From contig CAMOQI010000023.1 of assembly GCA_946622835.1 (NCBI GenBank), forward strand, positions 1-8,354: DNA of 8,354 nt, given 5' to 3'. Made by a program: the position numbers and the translations under genes. A model generated the notes under the pieces. The model made no database searches. It worked only from the letters and a program-made list of their open reading frames with translations, and had not been told where the DNA came from. Positions 1 through 6,051 of the stretch are shown here, piece after piece. This DNA comes from an uncultured Candidatus Melainabacteria bacterium. Lineage in GTDB: Bacteria; Cyanobacteriota; Vampirovibrionia; Gastranaerophilales; Gastranaerophilaceae. How positions within the stretch are numbered: the stretch's first letter is position 1; each line of letters opens with the position of its first letter.

Positions 1-3
1 TAA

Positions 4-49
4 CCCCCCCCCGCCAGTGGGGAGGGAACAATATATTTATCCCCCCCCC
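4..49. repeat. Paired nine-cytosine tracts flanking a G-rich tract
   Basis: Two runs of exactly nine C lie at 4-12 and 41-49. Between them is a G-rich tract at 19-26 (GGGG, A, GGG) and an A/T-rich stretch at 27-40. The G tract could pair with either C tract, with one A opposite C, giving two mutually exclusive hairpins with short loops. The stretch stands out sharply from its AT-rich surroundings. No coding frame across it looks real. It could be an intergenic palindromic repeat, a slippage-prone site, or the end of an upstream element lying outside the window. The sequence itself is certain; its role is unknown. Confidence 0.5.
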
Positions 50-94
50 ACGCTCGTTTGACTGCTCATATTAAACATAGTGTAAATTACGGAT

Positions 95-114
95 GTTTTG
101 TAAACGGAACTTTT
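95..114 (+). repeat. 20-bp hairpin-like intergenic element, copy 1
   Basis: This stretch reads GTTT-TGT-AAACGGAACTTTT and matches 6772-6791 at 17 of 20 positions; the three differences are the loop bases of a small inverted repeat (GTTT/AAAC). A T-G wobble (94 with 106) extends the stem to five pairs, and a T run follows. It could be a weak terminator of an upstream gene or a protein-binding site. It also overlaps the second of two TGTAAA words (81-86 and 99-104) spaced 18 bp apart. Confidence 0.45.
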
Positions 115-150
115 TGTGCAGCATACATTCAGCAAAATAACTGGAAGATA

Positions 151-168
151 CCGAAGGATTATCCTTGG
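151..168. repeat. Inverted repeat upstream of lpxB
   Basis: AAGGA (154-158) and TCCTT (162-166) form a perfect five-base inverted repeat around the loop TTA. An outer CC (151-152) and GG (167-168) add two more pairs if G153 bulges out. It ends about 37 bp before the putative lpxB -10 box. It could be an operator or an RNA hairpin. No T run follows directly, so a terminator is not well supported. Confidence 0.3.
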
Positions 169-205
169 AAGGTTCGATAGGGATTTTATTTGATTTTCTT
201 TTGTG

Positions 206-217
206 TATAATATTTGT
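206..217 (+). promoter_or_regulatory. lpxB -10 box in leaderless position
   Basis: A perfect TATAAT lies at 206-211 and the lpxB ATG begins at 218. With the usual spacing, the first transcribed base would be the A of the start codon. No Shine-Dalgarno-like sequence precedes the ATG, which fits a leaderless mRNA. The -35 region is poor (T-rich, about 184-189). The site is predicted from sequence only, and in AT-rich DNA some TATAAT words arise by chance. Confidence 0.5.
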
Positions 218-1363
218 ATGAAAAAGAGATTGTTTATTATTACGGGTGAATATTCCGGTGATATGCATGCAGCTAATGTTGTCAGGCAATTGAAGTCCAT
301 AAATCCTGATGTTGAGATTGAGGCAATTGGCGGAATTAATCTTGAAGCCCAAGGGGTTAAGCTTTTTTCCAACCATTCTAAGATGTCTGCTATGGGGATT
401 TCTCCTAAAATTTTAATAGATCATTATAAGTTGGGTAAATCTCTTGTAAGATATCTGAAAGATGAGTATAAACCGGATTTAGTTTTGTTGATTGATTATG
501 GTGCGTTTAATTTATCTGTTGCAAAATTTTTGCATAAGGCGGGAATAAAGATTTTTTATTATATTCCGCCGCAAGTTTGGGCAAGCAGAAAATATAGAAT
601 TAAGCTTATAAAAAAATATGTGGACAAAGTTTTGAGCATTTTCCCATTTGAAAGAGGTTTGTATGCTCAGTATGGTATAGACAATCATTATTGCGGACAT
701 CCTTTAGTATCGCAGCTTCCTGCAAAGGCTGACAGAAATGAGTTTTTTGCCGCCCATAACCTTGATGTTAATAAAAAACTTGTCGCAGTTTTCCCCGGTT
801 CAAGGGAGTTTGAGCTTAAGAATTTGATGAAGCTTTTTGAAGAGTCTGCTGATGAATTAAGGTCAAAACATTCGGATTTGCAATTCTGCTTTTCGCAGGC
901 TCCGAATTTGTCGGATGCGGTTTATGAAAAATATTTGGGTGCTAACTGTGATATTCCTGTGATAAAAGGTGAAAATCAGGCGCTTTTATCTGTTGCGGAT
1001 GCGTTAATTTTGGCATCAGGGACTGTGGCGCTTGAGGCAAGTTTATATAAAACCCCTATGATTATCGCGTACAAGGGTCCTGAAATATTTTATTGGATAT
1101 ATCTATTGGTTCGTTGCATAAAAATGGTTTCTTTGCCTAACATTATTGCGGGGCGAATTATTGTTCCTGAATTGGTACAGCATAAGGCGACTTGTAAAAA
1201 TATTGTTTCGCATATAGAAAAGTTATTATACGATTCTGATGCTCGCATTGAGCATATTAGCGGCTTAGGGGAAGTTAAAGAGTTGTTGTCGGCGAAAAAT
1301 TCGTCAATTGAGGTTGCAAAGCAGATAGATATAGAGTTTTTAAGACAAGAAGGCATTGCGTAA
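218..1363 (+). CDS. lpxB: Lipid-A-disaccharide synthase LpxB
   Basis: This glycosyltransferase (GT19) joins UDP-2,3-diacylglucosamine and lipid X, releasing UDP and giving the disaccharide precursor of lipid A at the inner face of the inner membrane. The 381 residues match the family's usual length. Visible motifs are GEYSGD (10-15), LID with the catalytic aspartate equivalent to E. coli D98 (D93), PPQVWASR (117-124), FPGSR (192-196, containing the arginine equivalent to E. coli R201), SGTVALEA (267-274) and SLPNIIAG with VPEL (305-318). Two positions differ from the usual pattern: PQVWAWR reads PQVWASR, and the second aspartate of GIDAPDFN is alanine. The ATG at 218 is preferred over an in-frame GTG at 203 because family homology starts at MKKRLFI and the GTG would overlap the -10 box. 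Other lpx genes are not next to it, and a 77-bp gap follows. The family call is very sure. Confidence 0.96.
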   Translation: MKKRLFIITGEYSGDMHAANVVRQLKSINPDVEIEAIGGINLEAQGVKLFSNHSKMSAMGISPKILIDHYKLGKSLVRYLKDEYKPDLVLLIDYGAFNLSVAKFLHKAGIKIFYYIPPQVWASRKYRIKLIKKYVDKVLSIFPFERGLYAQYGIDNHYCGHPLVSQLPAKADRNEFFAAHNLDVNKKLVAVFPGSREFELKNLMKLFEESADELRSKHSDLQFCFSQAPNLSDAVYEKYLGANCDIPVIKGENQALLSVADALILASGTVALEASLYKTPMIIAYKGPEIFYWIYLLVRCIKMVSLPNIIAGRIIVPELVQHKATCKNIVSHIEKLLYDSDARIEHISGLGEVKELLSAKNSSIEVAKQIDIEFLRQEGIA

Positions 1364-1440
1364 AATATCTTTACAAAATGATTTGATTTAGTCAAATTTA
1401 ATGAGCATTTTTACTTAATAAACTTGTAGGCAAGTGTGTT

Positions 1441-3096
1441 ATGAATAAATCTGTATCTAGTGTTCAGAATAACAATGTGGAAAGATTTGCCGATTCGCGA
1501 TTAGGAAAGGTGAATCAGCGAGCTTTTTGGCTGCCTGCTCAAAATAATGAAGTGAGAGATAATTTTTATGTTTCTGATATAAAACAAATTTTTATAACAC
1601 CTGAACAGGCAAGAAAAACGAATAACACAAAGCTTATAGGTCTATCTATCGCGGGTGCGACAGTATTTACGGCGATTGGAATTTTTATGTTTTTGGGAGG
1701 CGGTCCTAAGGGGATGGCAAAAGGGTTTGGAAAGATAAAGAAATATCTCGAGGGTAAAATCTTGTCATCAAAAATGAATACTGGTGCAACTCCAAATAAA
1801 GTTATGTTATACCTTTTGAATATGACAGAAGATGCATTAGGCAGGGCAGAAATGATTAATAACTTTACATCCTTTAAAGATGTTTTATTTAAAAAATTTA
1901 TGTCCGCAACTCGTTTTACTGAATCAATTCACGAGAAGATAACAAAAGTTTTCGCCAAAATCGGAAAACGTACAGTAGAAAAATCTTATAGTTCGACTAT
2001 TGAAAAAATCAAGGATGCCGATGTTCAAAGTGCAGCATATGAATATACAACTCGCGAACTGAATCCTGAACAGATTATTGAAATTGGTGGGGTTGCGATG
2101 TCTAAATCTCAATGGATGGAGAAAATAAGACAATATAATACGGACATATTAAAACATTATAGTGACAATTTTGGGCAGTCGGCTTTGAATAATCGTCAGT
2201 TGAGGATGAAAAAAGCAGTAAAAGATTTATATGAAAATTTCAGGAGTATGAAAATTTTTGCATCAGTCGATACCCTTAAAACCTTTATTGCAGAATCTTT
2301 CTTGGTTGCTGAAAAATCTGATATACAAAAGAGTTTAAAATCACACAGAAACTTTATATCGCACAATTTATCTGATGTTTTGGCAGATTCTAACAATAAA
2401 ATTATGGATATTGTCAAGATTTTAGGGTATAAGGATTCGGATAATATTTCAAAAATTGCATCTGTCCGTGGTGATATAAAAAAATATTTGTCGGGTTCGG
2501 CTCAGGATGTTCAACTAAAACAAGAAATTTTAGAAAAAATTTCTACCTTTAAAAAAGATATTGAAATCTTTATGGACAATACACCTTTAAAACAAAAAGA
2601 CGGAGAGGCTCTGATTAAGAATATAGACGAATTAAGCGATATAATCTCAAATTATACTCCCGGAAAGGTTGAAGAGATTTTGCAAATCTACAGAAAAATA
2701 CTTCCGGATGAACGCTACGCCATAGTTGAAAGTGCGTATAAAAAAGCGGTGAAATCCTTAGACGAATCAATAAAAATTGAGTCAGAGGATTATATGAGTA
2801 AGTTAAGGGATTTAGCTTTGGGTTCTGCGCCTACTGATGTATTGACAATTCTTGGTTCTGTCGGAGTTTTGGGTTATCATCTCGGCAGATCAAAAGATAA
2901 CGACCAAAGACAATCTATAGCTTTAAAATACGGATTCCCTGCATTAGCCGGTATCGGAGTATCACTTTATTGTAATGCCAAATTATTTGCCGGCTCAAAA
3001 TCCTTGATCGTAGGTTCTTTATCAACATTTATTCTTAACAGAATAGGTGAATGGGGAGATAAAAAGTTGAAAGAATATAAATCAAAAAGTAAATAA
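1441..3096 (+). CDS. Hypothetical helical membrane-anchored protein
   Basis: I do not recognise a family. The 551-residue product starts with about 60 polar residues and no cleavable signal peptide, then a strong hydrophobic segment (about 64-86) ending in GGG and followed by a lysine-rich stretch. A long central region (about 90-455) is lysine/glutamate-rich, nearly free of cysteine and probably all-helical, perhaps partly coiled coil. Three further hydrophobic segments follow (about 464-480, 496-515, 518-534), then a lysine-rich tail. The layout is a large helical domain held at the membrane at both ends. The pore-forming colicin fold also has a hydrophobic C-terminal hairpin, but I see no other link to it. 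The ATG has only a weak AGG at 1428-1430, ten bases upstream. The length, intact frame and bacterial codon use make it a real gene. It lies 59 bp before a metallopeptidase gene, and the two may act together (inference). Confidence 0.85.
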   Translation: MNKSVSSVQNNNVERFADSRLGKVNQRAFWLPAQNNEVRDNFYVSDIKQIFITPEQARKTNNTKLIGLSIAGATVFTAIGIFMFLGGGPKGMAKGFGKIKKYLEGKILSSKMNTGATPNKVMLYLLNMTEDALGRAEMINNFTSFKDVLFKKFMSATRFTESIHEKITKVFAKIGKRTVEKSYSSTIEKIKDADVQSAAYEYTTRELNPEQIIEIGGVAMSKSQWMEKIRQYNTDILKHYSDNFGQSALNNRQLRMKKAVKDLYENFRSMKIFASVDTLKTFIAESFLVAEKSDIQKSLKSHRNFISHNLSDVLADSNNKIMDIVKILGYKDSDNISKIASVRGDIKKYLSGSAQDVQLKQEILEKISTFKKDIEIFMDNTPLKQKDGEALIKNIDELSDIISNYTPGKVEEILQIYRKILPDERYAIVESAYKKAVKSLDESIKIESEDYMSKLRDLALGSAPTDVLTILGSVGVLGYHLGRSKDNDQRQSIALKYGFPALAGIGVSLYCNAKLFAGSKSLIVGSLSTFILNRIGEWGDKKLKEYKSKSK

Positions 3097-3120
3097 AAAT
3101 TTTTCCTTAGGCAATTTTTT
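3095..3120 (+). terminator. Possible weak terminator after the 551-residue gene
   Basis: AAAAATT (3095-3101) can pair with AATTTTT (3113-3119), with an inner CC/GG pair around TTA (3105-3111), ending in a run of six T. Nearly all the pairs are A-T and there is an internal loop. It overlaps the stop codon of the upstream gene. It could equally be random A/T-rich sequence, so it does not prove that the downstream gene is transcribed separately. Confidence 0.22.
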
Positions 3121-3146
3121 CTAAAAAAATACTTTATATATAAAAC

Positions 3147-3152
3147 GGGGGA
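3147..3152 (+). promoter_or_regulatory. Ribosome-binding site of the metallopeptidase gene
   Basis: GGGGGA stands out in A/T-rich sequence three bases before the ATG at 3156. The gap is short, so the effective anti-SD pairing probably uses the upstream Gs. It fixes this ATG as the start. A TATATA/TATAAA stretch at 3135-3144 could be a -10 box but is not distinctive. Confidence 0.6.
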
Positions 3153-3155
3153 TTT

Positions 3156-3977
3156 ATGCCTGGAGAAAAAATAGGGAATAATATATCATTTGAATATTAT
3201 AATGGTCCAACACTGAAAGCAAGAAATGCCGTAAAAAATACGGTAGAAGAGTTTGTGAAAAAAGCAGGGAGCAACGGAAACTTTATAAACGGTTTCACCT
3301 TTAGCGTTGTTGAAACCTTTAAAGATTTAAAACCGGATACTCCGTTTAAGCGATTGCTCAAAACCTCCAATGAGAATACGGGTATTTGGGGTGCATCAAA
3401 TCCTACTGAAATAGATAGAGAAAAAGGTATTGTTATTCAAACTTTTGAAATTGATCCTGCACAGAGTATATTCAGTAAAAATATGACTTCAAGGTTTATT
3501 GAAAGTACGGTAATGCATGAAATCGGACATTGTTTTGATGATTATTACGGACCTAAAGATAAAGATTTAATTGAAAAAGTCAGAAAATTTCATATGGAAG
3601 ATGATTTAACATCGGAGCAAGAAGATATCCTAATAGAATACCATCTTACCAAGGATTTAAGTGACAGTAAGGAGTATAAACAGGCTTGGAGAAAAGATGT
3701 TACGGCTTTAGGTAAAGACGAAAAAAACCTCAAGGAATTCCTAAATGATCAAATTAAAAGTTATTATACTCCGGATGAAATAGATATATCCGACGGAGTT
3801 AGTCTTGATGAAGTGGAATTGGCTGATCATTTCCGTTCGGAGGTTTTTGCTCAGTTATTTGCTTATGCTCTCGGTAAAGACGACGGAAATAAGGATGAAA
3901 TAACAAAAGTTTATAAAAATACATACAAAGTAGTTAAGTCGTATGTTAAAAAATATTTGAAAGTTAATCCGGATTAA
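3156..3977 (+). CDS. Putative HExxH zinc metallopeptidase, lethal-factor-like
   Basis: The 273-residue protein carries MHEIGH, with zinc-ligand histidines H121 and H125 and catalytic E122, followed by CFDD. About 100 residues later comes RSEVFAQLFAYAL (227-239), where E229 is placed to be the third zinc ligand as in gluzincins. An HExxH-D motif followed by a late E-x-F-A-x-x-F-A motif resembles the anthrax lethal factor C-terminal (ATLF/PPEP) peptidases; this subfamily call is from memory of the pattern and is tentative. There is no signal peptide or membrane segment, so the product is either cytosolic or exported by a route not using an N-terminal signal. Residues 130-220 form a highly charged insert between the two motifs. 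The substrate is unknown. It lies between the unknown helical membrane protein and dgt, with 69 bp before dgt. It is surely a gene and likely a metallopeptidase. Confidence 0.75.
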   Translation: MPGEKIGNNISFEYYNGPTLKARNAVKNTVEEFVKKAGSNGNFINGFTFSVVETFKDLKPDTPFKRLLKTSNENTGIWGASNPTEIDREKGIVIQTFEIDPAQSIFSKNMTSRFIESTVMHEIGHCFDDYYGPKDKDLIEKVRKFHMEDDLTSEQEDILIEYHLTKDLSDSKEYKQAWRKDVTALGKDEKNLKEFLNDQIKSYYTPDEIDISDGVSLDEVELADHFRSEVFAQLFAYALGKDDGNKDEITKVYKNTYKVVKSYVKKYLKVNPD

Positions 3978-4016
3978 AATTTCCTCTAAACAAAGTATAC
4001 ATAGACGCAGGTTTTT

Positions 4017-4038
4017 TGATAAAATTGTTTAGATGGAG
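4017..4038 (+). promoter_or_regulatory. dgt extended -10 promoter and ribosome-binding site
   Basis: TG-A-TAAAAT at 4017-4025 is an extended -10 box, predicting a start near 4032 and a leader of about 15 bases. GGAG at 4035-4038 lies eight bases before the ATG, which is normal spacing. No good -35 is visible, as is acceptable for extended -10 promoters. The same nine bases occur at 5978-5986. Confidence 0.5.
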
Positions 4039-4046
4039 AATCTGCT

Positions 4047-5069
4047 ATGAATGTTAGAGAAAAGTTGGAACAACGTGAGTTTAAGTTTTTAAGTGATATT
4101 GCGACAAAATCTGCAAATTCCAAAGGGAGAAAGCTGCCTGAACAACAGTCGGATATGCGTACTGACTTCCAGCGAGACAGAGACAGAATACTTCATTCAA
4201 AGGCATTTAGACGTTTAAAACATAAGACTCAGGTGTTTTTATCACCGTTTGACGATCATTTTAGAACAAGGCTTACCCATACGTTAGAAGTTTCTCAAAT
4301 AGGACGTTCAATTGCCAGAGCGCTTGATTTAAATGAAGATTTGGTAGAAGCAATTGCTTTAGGTCATGATTTGGGTCATACTCCTTTTGGACATTGCGGA
4401 GAGGGTGTTTTGGATGAGCTTGTGCCGGGTGGATTTAATCATAATATTCAAAGTGTGCGTGTGGTAGAAATTATAGAGCATCTTAATCTTTGCCAAGAAA
4501 CGATAGAAGGTATTATGACACATTCTTGGGGTTATACCCCAACTACTCCCGAGGGGAAAGTTGTTCAGCTCGCGGATAAAATTGCTTATATAAATCATGA
4601 TATTGAAGATTCTATAAGGGCAGGTGTAATTTCCGAAAATGATTTACCTAAGGATTGTATAGAATATTTTTCTCCCGTTCAGAGTAAAAGGTTGAGCAAA
4701 ATGATTCATGAAATAATTAATAATTCTGCCGGTAAAGCAGATATTGCTATGAGTGATGAGGCTTGGGCTTATACAACCAAATTAAGGAAATGGATGTTTG
4801 ATAATGTTTATAATGATACCTCGACCGCTAAGCTTGAAGAGAATAAAGCTCGCGGGGTTATAAGAGATTTGTATAATTATTATAGTAATATGCTCCAAGA
4901 TATGAAAATCTGTTCGGATATAAAAATTCCAAGAGTGGTAACGGATTATATATCCGGAATGACAGACAGATATGCTGTTGAAAGATATAAAGAACTTTTT
5001 ATTCCGACAGGTTTAAAATGCGGTACAAAAGATGATAATTTGTTCAAGCTTGCAAATTTGGCGCAATAA
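4047..5069 (+). CDS. dgt: Deoxyguanosinetriphosphate triphosphohydrolase-like protein
   Basis: This HD-superfamily enzyme splits dGTP or other dNTPs into the deoxynucleoside and triphosphate, helping set the dNTP pool. The 340-residue length fits the shorter, non-enterobacterial class. Visible are the N-terminal block SDMRTDFQRDRDRILHSKAF (35-54) with FRRLKHKTQVF, then the metal site: H78 in RLTHTLEV, H107-D108 in LGHDLGHTPFGH, and D177 in LADKIAYINHD. FNHN (130-133) is also conserved. All metal ligands are present. It reads closest to Firmicutes-type dGTPase-like proteins. Substrate range cannot be told from sequence, since many such proteins act on several dNTPs. A good GGAG precedes the ATG, and xerD starts 23 bp after the stop, suggesting co-transcription. 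Confidence 0.93.
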   Translation: MNVREKLEQREFKFLSDIATKSANSKGRKLPEQQSDMRTDFQRDRDRILHSKAFRRLKHKTQVFLSPFDDHFRTRLTHTLEVSQIGRSIARALDLNEDLVEAIALGHDLGHTPFGHCGEGVLDELVPGGFNHNIQSVRVVEIIEHLNLCQETIEGIMTHSWGYTPTTPEGKVVQLADKIAYINHDIEDSIRAGVISENDLPKDCIEYFSPVQSKRLSKMIHEIINNSAGKADIAMSDEAWAYTTKLRKWMFDNVYNDTSTAKLEENKARGVIRDLYNYYSNMLQDMKICSDIKIPRVVTDYISGMTDRYAVERYKELFIPTGLKCGTKDDNLFKLANLAQ

Positions 5070-5080
5070 ATATTCTAATC

Positions 5081-5084
5081 GGGA
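5081..5084 (+). promoter_or_regulatory. xerD ribosome-binding site
   Basis: GGGA lies eight bases before the ATG at 5093, inside the 23-bp gap after dgt. The gap has little room for a separate promoter, which supports read-through from dgt. Confidence 0.45.
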
Positions 5085-5092
5085 ATTTTTAC

Positions 5093-5968
5093 ATGAATAT
5101 TGATTTTTTATCACAATATCTAAATTTTTTACTGGTGGAAAAAGGGCTTTCACAAAATACTGTCGAGGCTTATAAAAATGACCTTAGTAATTTTTTGGAT
5201 TTTTGCAAGAATCGCGGGATATTAGTAATTAATAAAATTGAACGATCTGATATAAATTCTTACATACTTGAATTGAGGAATTTGCATTACTCTCCATCAA
5301 GTGTAGTTCGAAAAATTGCATCTATAAGGGGTTTTTTTAAATGGATATGCGCAAATGATTTCAGTTCAAAAAACCCCACACAAACCCTTGAGCGGCCAAA
5401 GCTTCCGAAAAGATTGCCAAAAGTGATGACGGTTGAAGATCTTAATTTTATTTTGTTGAACGAGAATTTGGATAAACAGGAGCGTCTAATAGTAGAATTA
5501 TTGTATGGATGCGGATTAAGAGTTTCTGAACTTGTGGATTTAAAAGTAAGTAATGTGGATGTAAAGTCTAAATTTGTACAATGTATTGGAAAAGGTTCAA
5601 AAGAAAGAGTTGTTCCTTTTGGTACAAAGGCAAAGGATGCTATGGAAAAATATTTAAAGTTTAGGCAAACTATATTGCTAAAAAATAATATTAGTGATTA
5701 TAAATATTTATTTATAAGACAAGATGGCAAACGGCTTACAAGACAGGATGTGTATAATTTTATAAGAAAACAGGGGAAAAGGATTCATAAACATGTAACT
5801 CCGCATACGTTGCGCCATAGTTTTGCGACACATTTATTAGAGAACGGAGCTGATTTAAGGGTTGTTCAGGAGCTTTTGGGGCATAGCGATGTTTCGACAA
5901 CTCAACTTTATACTCATATTACTAAAAAGAGGCTTAAAGAGGTTTATTTTTCTATCAATAAGTCATAG
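5093..5968 (+). CDS. xerD: Tyrosine recombinase XerD (XerC/D family)
   Basis: This site-specific recombinase resolves chromosome dimers at dif, usually with a partner Xer and FtsK. At 291 residues it has the normal length. The N-terminal SAM-like DNA-binding domain (about 1-85) contains VEKGLSQNTVEAYKNDL. The catalytic domain (about 108-285) has the full set: R143 in GCGLRVSEL, K167 in GKGSKERVVP, H238 and R241 in PHTLRHSFATHLL, H264 in LLGHSD, and nucleophile Y273 in TTQLYTH. GADLRVVQELLGHSDVSTTQ and the RLKEVY tail are nearer XerD than XerC. No integrase-type extra domain, transposon end or attachment site lies nearby, so it is judged the household enzyme. No dif site was recognised here. 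XerC rather than XerD remains possible. Confidence 0.9.
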   Translation: MNIDFLSQYLNFLLVEKGLSQNTVEAYKNDLSNFLDFCKNRGILVINKIERSDINSYILELRNLHYSPSSVVRKIASIRGFFKWICANDFSSKNPTQTLERPKLPKRLPKVMTVEDLNFILLNENLDKQERLIVELLYGCGLRVSELVDLKVSNVDVKSKFVQCIGKGSKERVVPFGTKAKDAMEKYLKFRQTILLKNNISDYKYLFIRQDGKRLTRQDVYNFIRKQGKRIHKHVTPHTLRHSFATHLLENGADLRVVQELLGHSDVSTTQLYTHITKKRLKEVYFSINKS

Positions 5969-5977
5969 TAATTATGA

Positions 5978-5997
5978 TGATAAAATACGGCGAGGAG
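5978..5997 (+). promoter_or_regulatory. Orphan extended -10 box and strong ribosome-binding site
   Basis: TG-A-TAAAAT (5978-5986) predicts a transcript start near 5993, right at AGGAG (5993-5997). Suitable start codons follow: TTG at 6001 gives a 13-codon frame ending with TAA at 6040-6042, and GTG at 6003 opens a 47-codon cysteine-rich frame overlapping the bioD start. Neither encodes anything recognisable. The TTG frame is in phase with bioD but stops nine bases before its ATG. It could make a leader peptide feeding ribosomes into bioD, or be a remnant of a lost gene start. Confidence 0.35.
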
Positions 5998-6017
5998 CTA
6001 TTGTGTATTGTCCAAAA

Positions 6018-6051
6018 TTGCAAAATAAAAATCTCGTGTTAAGATTTAGGT
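6018..6051 (+). promoter_or_regulatory. bioD promoter, leaderless arrangement
   Basis: TTGCAA (6018-6023), a 16-bp spacer, and an extended -10 TG-T-TAAGAT (6037-6045) are followed by exactly six bases and the ATG at 6052. The predicted +1 is the A of the start codon. The only SD-like bases (AGG, 6048-6050) are one base from the ATG, too close to work. This repeats the lpxB arrangement. Confidence 0.5.

Noticed and set aside
171..177. GGTTCGA, resembling a tRNA T-loop
   Set aside because: No acceptor stem, anticodon arm or matching 3' partner surrounds it, so it is not a tRNA.
37..376. Two open frames on the minus strand over the lpxB upstream region and gene start
   Set aside because: They run through the C-tract repeat and antisense to lpxB, have no recognisable domains and no ribosome-binding site, and look like chance frames.
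1381..1397. ATTTGA-TTTAG-TCAAAT inverted repeat between lpxB and the next gene
   Set aside because: A six-pair, mostly A-T stem is expected by chance in such AT-rich DNA; there is no T run and no second copy.
4003..4017. A run of six T before dgt as a terminator for the metallopeptidase gene
   Set aside because: No stable stem can be formed just upstream of the T run, and the tract fits better as part of the dgt promoter region.
5093..5968. Tyrosine recombinase as the integrase of a mobile element
   Set aside because: It has XerD-type length and motifs, sits behind dgt, and there are no direct repeats, tRNA target or phage/transposon genes around it.
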